A stretch of 64,000 nt of DNA from Streptomyces sp. NBC_01465 (GCF_036227325.1 NZ_CP109467.1:2790001-2854000); one strand, 5' to 3'; shown: positions 36,830 through 46,891, numbered from the stretch's first letter. Made by a program: numbers and translations. Notes: generated by a model from the letters alone, not told the origin.

Positions 36830-38308
36830 TTACTTCGTGTAGGCGGCGAAGGCCTTCGCGAAGGCGTTCGCGTCCTGGACGATCGAGGAGCAGGTCGGGT
36901 CGGCGTAGTTCTTCGCGCCGCCGGAGCACTCCTTGTCACGGGCGCCGGACCACATCGAGATCCAGGCCAGGCCCTTCTCCTTGGCGAAGGTGGCCAGCTG
37001 GGTGGCGTCGTCGACCTTGAAGATCTCGGTGTTGACGTCGTTGACGCCGATCATCGGGGTGACCGCGACCTTGGCCCAGGCGGCGCTGTCCGAGATGCCC
37101 AGGGCGCTCTTGACCTGGGCCTGCGTGGCGGTGGCCGCCTGCTCGGCGTACGTACCCATGTCGCCGGAGTAGGAGCCGCCGTAGTCCATCGCCATGATGT
37201 TGACGGCGTCGATGTTCACACCGTTGTCGGCCGCGTTCTTGACCAGGGAGACACCGTCGGCGGTCAGGCCCTCGGGCATGACCGGGAGGGTGTAGGAGAC
37301 TTCGAGGCCCGGGTGCGCGGACTGGAGGCCGGCGATGGCCTTGGCGCGCAGGGTGTTGGCCGCGGTGTTGGTGATCGCACCGCCTTCGATGTCGAAGTCG
37401 ACCTTGGTGAGCTTGTACGCGGAGATGACCTTCTCGTACGCGGCCTGCAGAGCCGAGACCGAGGAGCAGCTGGTGCCCAGCTCGGTGCCCGACGCGCCGC
37501 CGAAGGAGACCCGGACGTCACCGCCGAGCGCGCGCAGGTCGCCGACCTGGGAGGCCACGGCGTCGCTGCCGACGTCGGTGACGCCGCCGAACTTCGGGGT
37601 GCAGGAGCCGCCGTCGGTGATGAACGCCAGGTTGAAGTCCTTGACGCCCGTCGCCTTGGACTGGGCGACCAGGTCGTACACGGGGTAGAGCGAGGTGTCG
37701 ACGTACGGCGAGAAGCCCGCGGCGGTCGAGGTGCCGGAGGTGGAGGTGGCCGTCGGGGTCGGGGAAGCGGTCGCGGTCGCTGTGGCGCTCGCCGTCGCGG
37801 TGGGGGTGGCGGACGCGGAGGCCGATGCGGACGGCGTCGCGGTCGCCGTGGCGGTCGGAGGAGTCGTGGAGTCGACCGAGCACGCGGTGTTGTTGATGAG
37901 ACAGCCGGTCGGGTCCCCGGCATCCGCACCGGAGTTGGCGACGAAACCGACGGTCAGCGTCTTGCCGGGGGCGATCCCCGTCGTGTCCCAGCTCGCGGGC
38001 TTCACGGTGACGTGCTGGCCGCTGACGGTGTCCTCGGCGTTCCACAGCGAGCTGATCTTGGTGCCGGCCGGCAGGTCGAACTCCAGCTTCCAGTCTGCCA
38101 GCGCCTTGTCGGTGTCATTGGTGATGACGTACTGGCCGGTGTAACCGCCGCTCCAGCCACTGGTCTTGCTGTACGCGGCACCGACGGAGGCGGCCTGCGC
38201 CGAACTCGTCAGCGCGAAGGCCACGCCGCCTGCCAGGCCCAGGGCCACAACCGCGCCTATTGCCTTGTTCCTGCCGCTCACTCTGCGCCGGTGCGTCGTC
38301 GTGCTCAT
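36830..38308 (-). CDS. Secreted chitinase (GH18) with N-terminal CBM2-type domain
   Basis: A 492-residue exported enzyme. Signal peptide (IGAVVALGLAGGVAFALTSSAQA) to about residue 40; a cellulose/chitin-binding CBM2-like domain (residues about 41-143, YSKTSGWSGGYTGQYVITN ... FVANSG); a Thr/Ala/Ser/Pro linker (about 148-195); and a GH18 barrel. The catalytic motif is VDFDIEGG (DxDxE with the acid Glu). This class lacks the WE of classical GH18 sites and resembles Streptomyces ChiD/ChiC-like family members with FDIEG. ATG 38308. A chitinase direct-repeat/DasR-like site is about 160 bases upstream, overlapping the histidine kinase stop. Confidence 0.9.
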   Translation of the reverse strand: MSTTTHRRRVSGRNKAIGAVVALGLAGGVAFALTSSAQAASVGAAYSKTSGWSGGYTGQYVITNDTDKALADWKLEFDLPAGTKISSLWNAEDTVSGQHVTVKPASWDTTGIAPGKTLTVGFVANSGADAGDPTGCLINNTACSVDSTTPPTATATATPSASASASATPTATASATATATASPTPTATSTSGTSTAAGFSPYVDTSLYPVYDLVAQSKATGVKDFNLAFITDGGSCTPKFGGVTDVGSDAVASQVGDLRALGGDVRVSFGGASGTELGTSCSSVSALQAAYEKVISAYKLTKVDFDIEGGAITNTAANTLRAKAIAGLQSAHPGLEVSYTLPVMPEGLTADGVSLVKNAADNGVNIDAVNIMAMDYGGSYSGDMGTYAEQAATATQAQVKSALGISDSAAWAKVAVTPMIGVNDVNTEIFKVDDATQLATFAKEKGLAWISMWSGARDKECSGGAKNYADPTCSSIVQDANAFAKAFAAYTK

Positions 38309-38464
38309 CGCGTGCCTGCCTCTGCATTACGTAAGTGGGGGAAGTGGAGAAGTGGGGGGTGGGTGCGGCAGCACGCTAGCCGCTCCGAAACGGACAATTG
38401 ATCTGTTTGGGGCGGCCGTTGCACTTCTTAGGGCGGGCTTAAGGAAGCCAAAGGGGGCGATTAA

Positions 38465-38487
38465 AGGTCTGTACCACTGTGGTCAGA
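38465..38487. promoter_or_regulatory. Chitinase control element upstream of the 36.8-38.3 kb chitinase
   Basis: On the gene strand TGGTACAGACCT (38465-38476) is one base from the Streptomyces chitinase direct-repeat TGGTCCAGACCT. A near-palindrome TCTG-T-ACCAC-T-GTGGT-CAGA spans 38468-38487 and overlaps the kinase stop codon. Candidate DasR or chitin-regulator site. Confidence 0.55.
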
Positions 38488-39873
38488 CTCCGGCACCCCT
38501 GCGTGACGACCCGCGCCGCTTCCCGCGCACCCGGTGTCCCCGCCCGCCCCCCGCGGTGCGCCCGCCGTCGAGTGCGATCCAGATGCGGACCTCGGTCCCG
38601 CCGAGCACCGAGCGCCCGATGCGTACGTCGCCGCCGGTGGACTCCGCGACCCGGCGGACGATGTCCAGACCGAGGCCGGTCGAGCCCGCCTGCCGCCCGC
38701 TGTTGCCGCGCGCCATCGCGGAGGCGGGGTCGGATATCCCGCCGCCTGCGTCCGAGACGAGCACGATCACGGCGTCGTCGCCGTTGTGGACGTCGACCGA
38801 GAAGGACGTGCCCTCGGGGGTGTGCCGGAAGACGTTGCCGAGCAACGCGTCGAGCGCGGCGGCCAGTTCGGCGCGGGCGACCGGGATGCGTACGGTACGA
38901 TCCACGCCCGCGAGCCGCACCTCGCGCCCCTCGTCCTCCGCGAGCGCCGACCAGAAGTCCATGCGCTCCCGGATCACCGCGGAGGCGTCGCACCCGGCGC
39001 CCGCTCCTGCGGGCTGGGTCTGCGGTTTGGCCTCGCGGGCGGTCCGGATGATCGTGTCGACCTCGCGCTCCAGCTGCTCGACGGCGGCCCGGGTCTGCTC
39101 GGCAGCAGGCCCCTCGCCGAGGGAGGCGGCATTGAGCCGCAGGACGGTGAGCGGAGTGCGCAGCCGGTGCGAGAGGTCCGCCGCCAACTCCCGTTCGTTG
39201 GCGAGGAGTTGTACGACCTGATCGGCCATGGAGTTGAACGCGACGGCGGCCGAGCGCAGTTCGGTCGGCCCCTCCTCGGGAACGCGCGCCCCGAGCTTGC
39301 CGTCCCCCAGGTCCTGGGCCGCGCCCGCGAGCCGCTGGGCGGGCTGCACCATGCGGACGCCGAGCCGGTCGGCGACCGCCACCGAGCCGACGATCAGCGC
39401 GAGCCCGACGCCGGCGAGGACCAGCCAGGAGGTGCCGACGCCGTTGGAGACCTCGCCCTCGGGTACGTACACCTCGATGACCGCGACCTTGCCGGTGGGC
39501 AGCGCGGTCGGCTGGAGGAGCGCGGAGCCGCCCTTGACGGGGGCGATGACGGACTGGGCGCGCGCGGCCTCGATCTCCTTGGCGGTCGCGTGCCCCGTGC
39601 CGAGGTCCAGCGGCAGCGAGCCGGGCTCCCCCGAGGCCGGGATGTGCAGCGCGATGCGGTCGTCGGCGCCCGCCGCGGTGCTCTTGACGGCCCCGTCGAG
39701 GGCGACCGGGTCGGTGGTGATGGAGAGCGTGGGGCCGAGGGCGGCCGCCTGCCGCTCGGCGTTGGAGAACGCCCGGTCGCTCGCCATCTCCTTGATGACC
39801 AGCGCCAGCGGTACGGCAAAGGCGATCACGACCATCGCCGTGACCGCCAGACACACCTTGACCAGCGCCCACC

Positions 39874-39877
<4 letters not shown>
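38483..39877 (-). CDS. Sensor histidine kinase
   Basis: A 464-residue membrane kinase. N-terminal helix (VCLAVTAMVVIAFAVPLALVI), extracellular sensor of about 115 residues, second helix (WLVLAGVGLALIVGSVAVADRL), HAMP, His-kinase domain with LAADLSHRLRTPLTVLRLNAASL, then ATPase boxes NVFRHTPEG, DAGGGISD and TGLGLDIVRRVAE. The C-terminal tail is basic. ATG 39877 overlaps the stop of the response-regulator gene by four bases. Partner of that regulator; the signal is not known. The last codons overlap the chitinase control element. Confidence 0.92.
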
Positions 39878-40563
<686 letters not shown>

Positions 40564-40642
40564 GGGCGGCACCGTACGCCATACGGGGGACCCCCGGGCA
40601 GCCTCCCGCCTCTCGGGACAGCAGAGGGGCGCGTGGTGCAGG

Positions 40643-41209
40643 ATGGGCCGGATGCGACGCGGACTCATACACACCCTGGCCTGGACGCTCGCCACCGGCG
40701 CGGCGGTCACGCTGTCGTGGTGGGGGGTGCGGACGGTGATGGCGGGGACGGTCTACGACCCGCCTCCGGCGCTCGCCGTGGCCAAGGGCGCGGACGCACT
40801 GGGCAACTCGACGCAGCGCCCGGAGGGCGGCGCTCCGTCGCTCAACAAGGCGGAGGAGAGCGGCCCGGGCAGCAGCAAGCCGTCGCAGTCGCCGGGCGCG
40901 AGCCGGAGCCCCGGGGCATCGAAGTCGGCGGACGGCAAACCCTCCGCCTCGTCGTCCGCGTCCGCTTCCGCGTCGTCGTCACTGTCGAGGGAAGCGAAGA
41001 GCTACACGGTCACCGGCGGCCGGGTCGTCTTCGACCTCGGCCCCTCGTCGGCGGAGCTGGTCTCGGCCACACCCACGGCGGGCTGGAAGATGCAGGTCTG
41101 GAAGCAGGCGGAGTGGATCCGGGTGACGTTCACCCAGGGCACCGACTCCAATTCGGTCTTCTGCACCTGGAACGACCACCCCCCGACCGTCGAGGTCGAC
41201 AACCGCTAG
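40643..41209 (+). CDS. Membrane-anchored extracellular protein, function unknown
   Basis: A 188-residue protein: N-terminal basic stretch and one hydrophobic segment (LIHTLAWTLATGAAVTLSWWGV), a long Ser/Pro/Gly/Lys linker (about residues 55-115), then a beta-rich globular domain (SYTVTGGRVVFDLGPSSAELVSATPTAGW ... WIRVTFTQGTDSNSVFCTWNDHPPTVEV). Probably anchored with the domain outside the membrane. Alternative start ATG 40652. Divergent from the two-component genes, so it could be part of their function. Its stop shares CTAG with the convergent gene. Confidence 0.7.
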   Translation: MGRMRRGLIHTLAWTLATGAAVTLSWWGVRTVMAGTVYDPPPALAVAKGADALGNSTQRPEGGAPSLNKAEESGPGSSKPSQSPGASRSPGASKSADGKPSASSSASASASSSLSREAKSYTVTGGRVVFDLGPSSAELVSATPTAGWKMQVWKQAEWIRVTFTQGTDSNSVFCTWNDHPPTVEVDNR

Positions 41210-42078
41210 CGGAAAACTCCGGGCGGCGGGGCGGGTGACGGGGCCGCGCTCGCATCCGTGACGGCGACCGCTCCCCCGGTGAAGTCGGCCAGCGCACGCC
41301 CGTGTTCGACGCGTCCGGGATGCGGGTCGCCCGCGATACGGCGGGTCAGCTCGGCGACCGGCAGCGGCACGGCGGAGGCGACCAGGACGGCGTTGCCGAA
41401 GCGGCGGCCGCGGAACACGGTCGGGTCGGCGGCCAGGGCCAGTTCGGGGAAGACCGTGGCGGCGGTGGCGATCTGGGCGCGCAGATGCGCGAGCGGAGGC
41501 CCGTCGGCGAGATTGGCCGCGTACCAGCCGCCCGGCTTCAGCGCCCGTCGTACGTCGGCGAGAAACTCGCCGGAGGTGAGGTGGGCCGGGGTCCGGGCGC
41601 CGCTGAACACGTCGGCGATGACCAGGTCGGCCCACCCGTCGGGGATCTTGGCGAGCCCCGCCCGGGCGTCGGCGGACCGGACCCTGATGCGGGCGGCGGG
41701 GTCCAACGGGAGGGCGCGGCGCACGAGTTGGACCAGGGGCCCGTCGATCTCGACGATCTGCTGCGTGGAGCGGGGGCGGGTGGCGGCGACGTACCGGGCG
41801 AGGGTGAAGGCGCCGCCGCCGAGGTGGAGGACCTGGAGCGGCTGGGGCAGCGGCGCGACGAGGTCGGCGACATGGCCGAGGCGGCGCTGGTACTCGAAGT
41901 CGAGGTGGCGAGGATCGTCGAGGTCCACGTGGGACTGCGGGGCGCCGTCCAGGAGGAGGGTCCACGCGCGGGGACGGTCCCGGTCGGGTATCAGCTCGGC
42001 GAGACCGCCGTCGACGGGCTCGACGACGGATTCGGGGGCCGCCCGCCCCTGACGCTTGTTTTTGGCCACGGACGTCAT
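41206..42078 (-). CDS. Spermidine-synthase-like methyltransferase-fold protein
   Basis: A 290-residue protein with the Rossmann core of polyamine aminopropyltransferases: DDPRHLDFEYQRRLGHV, VLHLGGGAFTLARYVAATRPRST, VEIDGPLVQLVRRALPLDP, RVRSADARAGLAKIPDGWADLVIADVFSGARTP. The second acidic loop typical of true spermidine synthases (YDxIxxDxxDP) is replaced by DLVIADVFSGA, so aminopropyl transfer is doubtful. ATG 42078 is supported by the sequence MTSVAKNKRQGR at the start. Convergent with the anchored protein. Confidence 0.75.
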   Translation of the reverse strand: MTSVAKNKRQGRAAPESVVEPVDGGLAELIPDRDRPRAWTLLLDGAPQSHVDLDDPRHLDFEYQRRLGHVADLVAPLPQPLQVLHLGGGAFTLARYVAATRPRSTQQIVEIDGPLVQLVRRALPLDPAARIRVRSADARAGLAKIPDGWADLVIADVFSGARTPAHLTSGEFLADVRRALKPGGWYAANLADGPPLAHLRAQIATAATVFPELALAADPTVFRGRRFGNAVLVASAVPLPVAELTRRIAGDPHPGRVEHGRALADFTGGAVAVTDASAAPSPAPPPGVFR

Positions 42079-42116
42079 TATCGCCGTCTCTTGGCGCGGG
42101 CGCGCTGCACGAGGTC

Positions 42117-42153
42117 TGCCCCGGACCCCGCTCCTCAATCGCCGGAGGGGCTT
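42117..42153. repeat. Dispersed repeat copy
   Basis: CCCCGGACCCCGCTCCTCAA then TCGCCGGAGGGGCTTATCAG, just downstream of the small gene at 42155. The CTCAATCGCCGGA core is shared with 7309 and 58225. Confidence 0.7.
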
Positions 42154-42154
42154 A

Positions 42155-42586
42155 TCAGCGGCACCCGTCCGCGGCCTCGATGAGCCGAGCCGCCTCCCCC
42201 AGCGCAGCGCGCAGCACCGTCGGGTCCGTGACGGGCGCGTCCTCCGCAGGAGGAAGGAGCCACCCCCCACCGCTCACCGGCGGCTCCGCAGGAATCCGCA
42301 GCCCCCGCCCGTCCGTCTCCGTACACGCGCTGCCGGGCATGTCCCAGCCCGCGGCCGTACCGGGCGGAACCAGGAAGCCCAGGGTGTCGCAGGAGCCGTC
42401 GTGCAGGACGGGTCCCACCTCGGCCGTACCGGCCGCGCGGCGCAGGATGTCGACGGCCTCGAGCCCCTGCCGGGCCGGGACCGTCACCAGATCGCAGCCG
42501 TCCGGTGCCGGTGGTGGCGCGCTGGCCTCCTGCTGGGGCCTGTGCCGGGCAGTCGTGGCGTGTGTGACCGAACCGCTGATCTCCAT
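42155..42586 (-). CDS. Small protein of unknown function
   Basis: A 143-residue soluble protein starting MEISGSVTHATTARHRPQQ, with the C-terminal PPVSGGGWLLPPAEDAPVTDPTVLRAALGEAARLIEAADGCR. GGAGG six bases before ATG 42586 fixes the start. Pro/Gly-rich with two Cys. No family recognised. It lies upstream of, and divergent from, the NsdA-like regulator. Confidence 0.6.
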   Translation of the reverse strand: MEISGSVTHATTARHRPQQEASAPPPAPDGCDLVTVPARQGLEAVDILRRAAGTAEVGPVLHDGSCDTLGFLVPPGTAAGWDMPGSACTETDGRGLRIPAEPPVSGGGWLLPPAEDAPVTDPTVLRAALGEAARLIEAADGCR

Positions 42587-42804
42587 GCTGGCCTCCAACA
42601 AGGCAACCCCTCCGCGTCCGTGGCGGTGTCCGCAAGGGTTCAACGCGCCAGGACGTCAAGGGCTACGGCACCACGCCGCCGTAAAGGATGGCAGTTCATG
42701 GCAGATCAGGGGTGAGATATCCCGTTTGTAGCCAAACCGGGCGTGAGCGGCCGGGCACAGCCGGTACGTTCCCGGCAGCACCAACCGCCAGAGAGGGCTC
42801 GGCC

Positions 42805-44142
42805 ATGGCGACGTCACGGGCAGCACGGGCAGTACACAATTCCGCCTTCCGACGGCTGCGGGGAGCGCGCTCCCCCGGCGAGTTCGCCGCAGTGGTCCGC
42901 AGGGCCGCGCGGGAGATCGGCGAACAGGTCGCCTGCGACGCCCGCTACATCGGCCGGGTGGAGGCAGGCGAGATCCGCTGCCCCAACTACGCCTACGAGC
43001 GCGTCTTTCTGCACATGTTCCCGGGTTTGACCCTCACCGATCTGGGGTTCTCGGACAGGGAGACGGTGCGTGGAAGGGGGGCGCGTGAAGTGGACGACGC
43101 GCCCCTGCCGCACCCCACGAACCACACAGTCCAGAACCACGAGGAGAGCGACGTGCTGCGTCGCGCATTCATGACGAGCGGTTCCGCCGCGATGGCGGCC
43201 GTCTCACTGGGGCTCGGCCCCGCGCCCGAGCGGGCGGTGCACCACCGCGTCGGCGAGAGCGAGGTGCGGGCCGTCGAGACGGCCGTACGGCAGATCCGGC
43301 TGCTCGACGACCGGCACGGCGCCGACGGGCTCTACCACCGGGCCGCGCAGCCGCTCCGTACGGCGTACGCACTGCTCGACGCGGGGGCGGCCCGGCAGAA
43401 CGCGTCCGACCGGCTGCACGCGGGCGCCGGTGAACTCGCCATCTCCGTCGGCTGGTTGGCGCACGACTCGGGCCGCTTCGACGATGCGCGCTCGCACTAC
43501 GGAGAGGCCCTCGCCACCGCCCGGATGTCCGCCGACCCGGCACTGGAGGCGCACGCCTTCTGCAACATGGCCTTCCTGGCGCGCGACACCGGGCGGCCGC
43601 GCGAGGCGGTCAGGGCGGCGCAGGCGGGACAGCGGGCGGCCAAGCACCTGTCCTCGCCGAGGCTGCTCTCGCTGCTGACCCTGCGGGAGGCGGGCGGCTG
43701 GGCCGGGCTCGGTGACCGTACGAGCTGCGCCGAGGCTCTCACCGGCGCCAAGTCCCTCTTCGCGCACGGCACTTCGGACGCGGACCCGGAGTGGATGAGC
43801 TTCTTCGGCGAGGCGGAGCTGGAGCATCTGGAGGCGCAGTGCTGGTCGTCGGTGGGCGACTGGGCCCGGGCGTCCCGTCACGCGCACCGCGCCGCCTCGC
43901 TGCAGGACCCGCACTTCGTCCGCAACCTGGCGCTCTACCGGGCGGAGCTCGCGGACGACCTGGCCAGGGCCGGCGCCCCCGACCGGGCGGCCGCGGCGGG
44001 GCACCGGGTCCTCGATCTGCTCGACGGGGACCGGGTCAGGTCGGAGCGGATCCGGACGATGCTGGCGGGGACGGCGCGGGTGCTGCTGCCGCACCGCAGG
44101 GCGGCCGGGGTCGGGGAGTTCCTGGAGCGGCACGCCGCGTAA
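42805..44142 (+). CDS. TPR-type transcriptional regulator (NsdA-like)
   Basis: A 445-residue protein with an N-terminal helical DNA-binding-like region (RAAREIGEQVACDARYIGRVEAGEIRCPNYAYERVFLHMFPGLTLTDLG) and a series of TPR-like helical pairs (LHAGAGELAISVGWLAHDSGRFDDARSHYGEALATARMSAD and later repeats). This is the layout of Streptomyces NsdA/NsdB-type regulators affecting sporulation and antibiotic production. A Tat-like segment (DVLRRAFMTSGSAAMAAVSLGLG) near residue 120 sits between the parts, as in NsdA. ATG 42805 has GAGAGGG about 8 bases upstream. Function is inferred from layout. Confidence 0.7.
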   Translation: MATSRAARAVHNSAFRRLRGARSPGEFAAVVRRAAREIGEQVACDARYIGRVEAGEIRCPNYAYERVFLHMFPGLTLTDLGFSDRETVRGRGAREVDDAPLPHPTNHTVQNHEESDVLRRAFMTSGSAAMAAVSLGLGPAPERAVHHRVGESEVRAVETAVRQIRLLDDRHGADGLYHRAAQPLRTAYALLDAGAARQNASDRLHAGAGELAISVGWLAHDSGRFDDARSHYGEALATARMSADPALEAHAFCNMAFLARDTGRPREAVRAAQAGQRAAKHLSSPRLLSLLTLREAGGWAGLGDRTSCAEALTGAKSLFAHGTSDADPEWMSFFGEAELEHLEAQCWSSVGDWARASRHAHRAASLQDPHFVRNLALYRAELADDLARAGAPDRAAAAGHRVLDLLDGDRVRSERIRTMLAGTARVLLPHRRAAGVGEFLERHAA

Positions 44143-44151
44143 CAGCGCTGT

Positions 44152-44748
44152 CTACTGCTCCAGGTGCCCGGTGTCGTTCCACCGCTCGACCGCGGGGGCG
44201 TCGTACGCCCACCCGAGCACGGACAGCGAGGTCGGGGCGAGCCGGATGCGGGCACCGAAGTCCAGGTCGTAGCCGAGCCAGCGCGCGCCGAGGGCCCGCA
44301 GGATGTGGCCGTGCGCGAAGACCAGGACGTCGCGGCCGCCCGAGCGGATCTTCTCGATCACCTCGTCGGCGCGGGCGGTGACGTCGGCGACGGACTCGCC
44401 GCCGGGGACCCCGTCGCGCCAGATGAACCAGCCCGGCCTGATCGCCTGGATCTCGGGCGGCGTCATGCCCTCGTACTCCCCGTAGTGCCACTCCATGAGC
44501 GCGTCCCACGTCTGCGCGCGCTCCCCGAAGCCGGCCAGCTCGCAGGTCTCGCTCGCGCGGACGAGGGGGCTGGTCAGCACGTCGGTGTCCGGCAGTGCGT
44601 CCCACGGCGCCCGGTGCAGCCGCTCGCCGAGGAGCTTCGCGCCGCGGCGGCCCTCCTCGAGGAGGGGGATGTCCGTCCTGCCGGTGTGCCTGCCCGAGAG
44701 CGACCACTCGGTCTGCCCGTGCCGGGCCAGCAGCATGCGCGGTGCCAC
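44152..44748 (-). CDS. Histidine phosphatase family protein
   Basis: A 198-residue phosphoglycerate-mutase-like phosphatase. The catalytic motif is [24 protein letters not shown] (RHG), then [25 protein letters not shown] and the second histidine in [19 protein letters not shown]. Cytoplasmic, normal length. Convergent with the NsdA-like gene with only nine bases between. Substrate unknown; candidates include phospho-sugars and phospho-metabolites. Confidence 0.9.
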   Translation of the reverse strand: MAPRMLLARHGQTEWSLSGRHTGRTDIPLLEEGRRGAKLLGERLHRAPWDALPDTDVLTSPLVRASETCELAGFGERAQTWDALMEWHYGEYEGMTPPEIQAIRPGWFIWRDGVPGGESVADVTARADEVIEKIRSGGRDVLVFAHGHILRALGARWLGYDLDFGARIRLAPTSLSVLGWAYDAPAVERWNDTGHLEQ

Positions 44749-44943
44749 GACGGCTCCACTCCCTACTCATCGTGCCTGTTGTTCGTCTTCCATCATCCCG
44801 TACGTGGGACGGACGCAACCTCGGAGCCGAAACCCGCGTCAGAGGGGTAGGACGGGGCGGCGGACGCCCCCGTCGACGGAACCCGTACATTTGAACGCTG
44901 GGCATTCCTGCCCTCGTTTACTCACACGATGGAGAGCGTTCGG

Positions 44944-45834
44944 ATGCCGTACAGCGAGCCCCGCACCAGGCCCCGCTGGTGGACCGAGCTGCTGCTCATA
45001 GCCGTGGTCTACTCGGCCTACTCGGGCGGGCGCCTGCTGGCCAGAGGCTCCACCGCGGACGCGGTCGACCACGGCCTGGAGATACTCAGGGCCGAGAAGT
45101 TCCTGCATCTCAACCTCGAGCACCCGCTGAACCGCTTCCTCACGCACACCCCGGCCGTGGGCATACCGGCCGACTTCATCTACGCCTCCCTGCACTATCT
45201 GGTCACCCCGGCCGTGCTGATCTGGCTCTTCCGCCGCCGCCCCGTCCAGTACCGCGCGGCCCGCACCTGGCTGATGATCTCCACGCTGCTCGGCCTGATC
45301 GGCTTCACGCTGCTCCCGACCTGTCCGCCGCGGCTGCTCGCGGCGAGCGAGGGCTTCGTCGACACGATGGCCCAGTTCAGTTCGTACGGCTGGTGGGGCA
45401 GCGAGGCGAGCGCGCCGCGCGGCATGGGCGGAATGACGAATCAGTTCGCGGCGATGCCGAGCCTGCACGTCGGCTGGGCGCTGTGGTGCGGGGTCATGCT
45501 GTGGCGCTACGGACGGACTCCGCTGGCCCGCGTGCTGGCGGTCGCGTACCCGCTGACCATCACTTTCGTGGTGATGGGGACGGCCAACCACTACTTCTTC
45601 GACGCGCTGGCGGGGGCGGCCGTGATGGGCGTCGGCTTCCTGCTCACGAAGCCCGCGCTGGCTCTCACGGACCGGGTGCGCGCACGCTTCTCGGCCACCA
45701 CAACTCCCGCTCCGTCCCCGATTGTCAGTGCCGGATGCAAGACTTCCGCGGGTGAGCGCATCCCTGGCCAGCGGACCTCCTCCGCATCTGCCGACGCACC
45801 CGCCGACGACGGCACTTCGACAGCGGCTCGCTGA
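44944..45834 (+). CDS. PAP2-family membrane phosphatase/transferase
   Basis: A 296-residue integral membrane protein with about six helices (first TELLLIAVVYSAYSGGRLLA). The PAP2 active site is in MTNQFAAMPSLHVGWALWCGVML (PSxH) and TANHYFFDALAGAAVMG (the second His and Asp); an inositolphosphotransferase-like arrangement, as in Aur1-type proteins. A soluble Pro/Ser/Ala-rich tail overlaps the start of the next gene by 83 bases. ATG 44944 follows GGAGAG; an earlier in-frame codon exists. Substrate, lipid phosphate or phosphoinositol, is not determinable. Confidence 0.82.
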   Translation: MPYSEPRTRPRWWTELLLIAVVYSAYSGGRLLARGSTADAVDHGLEILRAEKFLHLNLEHPLNRFLTHTPAVGIPADFIYASLHYLVTPAVLIWLFRRRPVQYRAARTWLMISTLLGLIGFTLLPTCPPRLLAASEGFVDTMAQFSSYGWWGSEASAPRGMGGMTNQFAAMPSLHVGWALWCGVMLWRYGRTPLARVLAVAYPLTITFVVMGTANHYFFDALAGAAVMGVGFLLTKPALALTDRVRARFSATTTPAPSPIVSAGCKTSAGERIPGQRTSSASADAPADDGTSTAAR

Positions 45835-46888
45835 GCTGCGCGGCCCCACGGTCGCGCCCCAGCCGCTGGACGCCCGCGCCCTGGCCGCGCTCGCGGCCAA
45901 CCCCGGCTGCAGACGCCGGGCGCTGCTCGACGGCGCCGGGGTGAACAAGGCGGTCCTGGCGAACGCGCTCGGCTCGCCCTCGGGCTTCGGCCAGTCGCAG
46001 TTCGCCTTCATGCGGGGGAACGCCTTCGAGGCGAAGGTCAAGGCGGACGGCGGCGCGGAACTGCTGCGGCTGCTCGCCCCGGACCGCCCCGAAGACGCCG
46101 CGGTCTCCACCCCGGACCTCTCGGCGGCAGGCCCGGAGGGCCGCGCGGCCCGTACGGCGCTGGCGCTGCGGGAGGCGACGGAGTCGGACGGGTGGACGTT
46201 CCTGGACCACCCGATGCTGGCGCTGGAGGTGGCGGGATCGCCCGTCTACCTGGAGCCGGACGCGGTGGTGGTGGCGCCGGACGGCCGCTGGACGGTGATC
46301 GAGATCAAGTCCTTCCCGATGATCGACGCGGCGGCGGACGCGGCGAAGGTGGGGGCTGCGGCGCGCCAGTCCGCGGTGTACGTACTGGCGCTGGAGCGGG
46401 TGGCGGCGCGTACGACGGGGGCCTCGGTCCACGACCGGGTGCTGCTGGTCTGCCCGAAGGACTTCTCGAACCTGCCGACGGCGTCGGTCGTCGACGTACG
46501 CAAACAGCTGTCGGTGACCCGCCGCCAGCTGACCCGCCTCACGAGGATCGAGGAGATCGCGGAGACGCTCCCCGAGGGCACGACGTTCGACCCGGGCCTG
46601 CCGAAGGAAGAGCTGAAGGAGGCGGTAGAGCAGGTCGAGGCGGCGTACGCCCCGGAGTGCCTGGCCGCATGCGAACTGGCCTTCCACTGCCGCGGGCGCT
46701 CGCGGGAAGCGGGGGCGGTGGAGACGCTGGGGAGGAGCGTGCGGGGGGAGCTCGGGGGCTTGCGAACGGTGGATGCAGTGCTGGCCGCGGCGCGGGGGGT
46801 CGCGGGCGACCCGGACGACCCCACGGTGGCTGCCCTCCGCAGGGCGGCGGCGCTGCGGTCGGAGGCGCTTGGGGGTGCTGCGTGCTGA
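45752..46888 (+). CDS. RecB/Cas4-like nuclease with predicted Fe-S cluster
   Basis: A 378-residue predicted PD-(D/E)XK nuclease. Core motifs: FMRGNAFEAKV near residue 90, Asp170 in LEPDAVVVAPDG, and Glu184-Ile-Lys186 in WTVIEIKSF, followed by a QxxxY-like QSAVYVLAL helix. Four cysteines match the AddB/Cas4/Dna2 Fe-S arrangement: Cys53 in NPGCRRRAL and Cys303, Cys307, Cys313 in C-x3-C-x5-C (PECLAACELAFHC). Start choice GTG 45752; the frame also allows TTG 45722 and GTG 45728. It overlaps the PAP2 gene by 83 bases. Downstream lie an unknown protein and an SF1 helicase, suggesting a joint nucleic-acid processing unit. Confidence 0.78.
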   Translation: MSASLASGPPPHLPTHPPTTALRQRLAELRGPTVAPQPLDARALAALAANPGCRRRALLDGAGVNKAVLANALGSPSGFGQSQFAFMRGNAFEAKVKADGGAELLRLLAPDRPEDAAVSTPDLSAAGPEGRAARTALALREATESDGWTFLDHPMLALEVAGSPVYLEPDAVVVAPDGRWTVIEIKSFPMIDAAADAAKVGAAARQSAVYVLALERVAARTTGASVHDRVLLVCPKDFSNLPTASVVDVRKQLSVTRRQLTRLTRIEEIAETLPEGTTFDPGLPKEELKEAVEQVEAAYAPECLAACELAFHCRGRSREAGAVETLGRSVRGELGGLRTVDAVLAAARGVAGDPDDPTVAALRRAAALRSEALGGAAC

Positions 46889-46891
46889 GCA

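Noticed and set aside
36830..38308. Long plus-strand Gly/Arg/Val-rich frame opposite the chitinase gene
   Set aside because: Antisense shadow of a clear GH18 gene with signal peptide, linker and catalytic motif.
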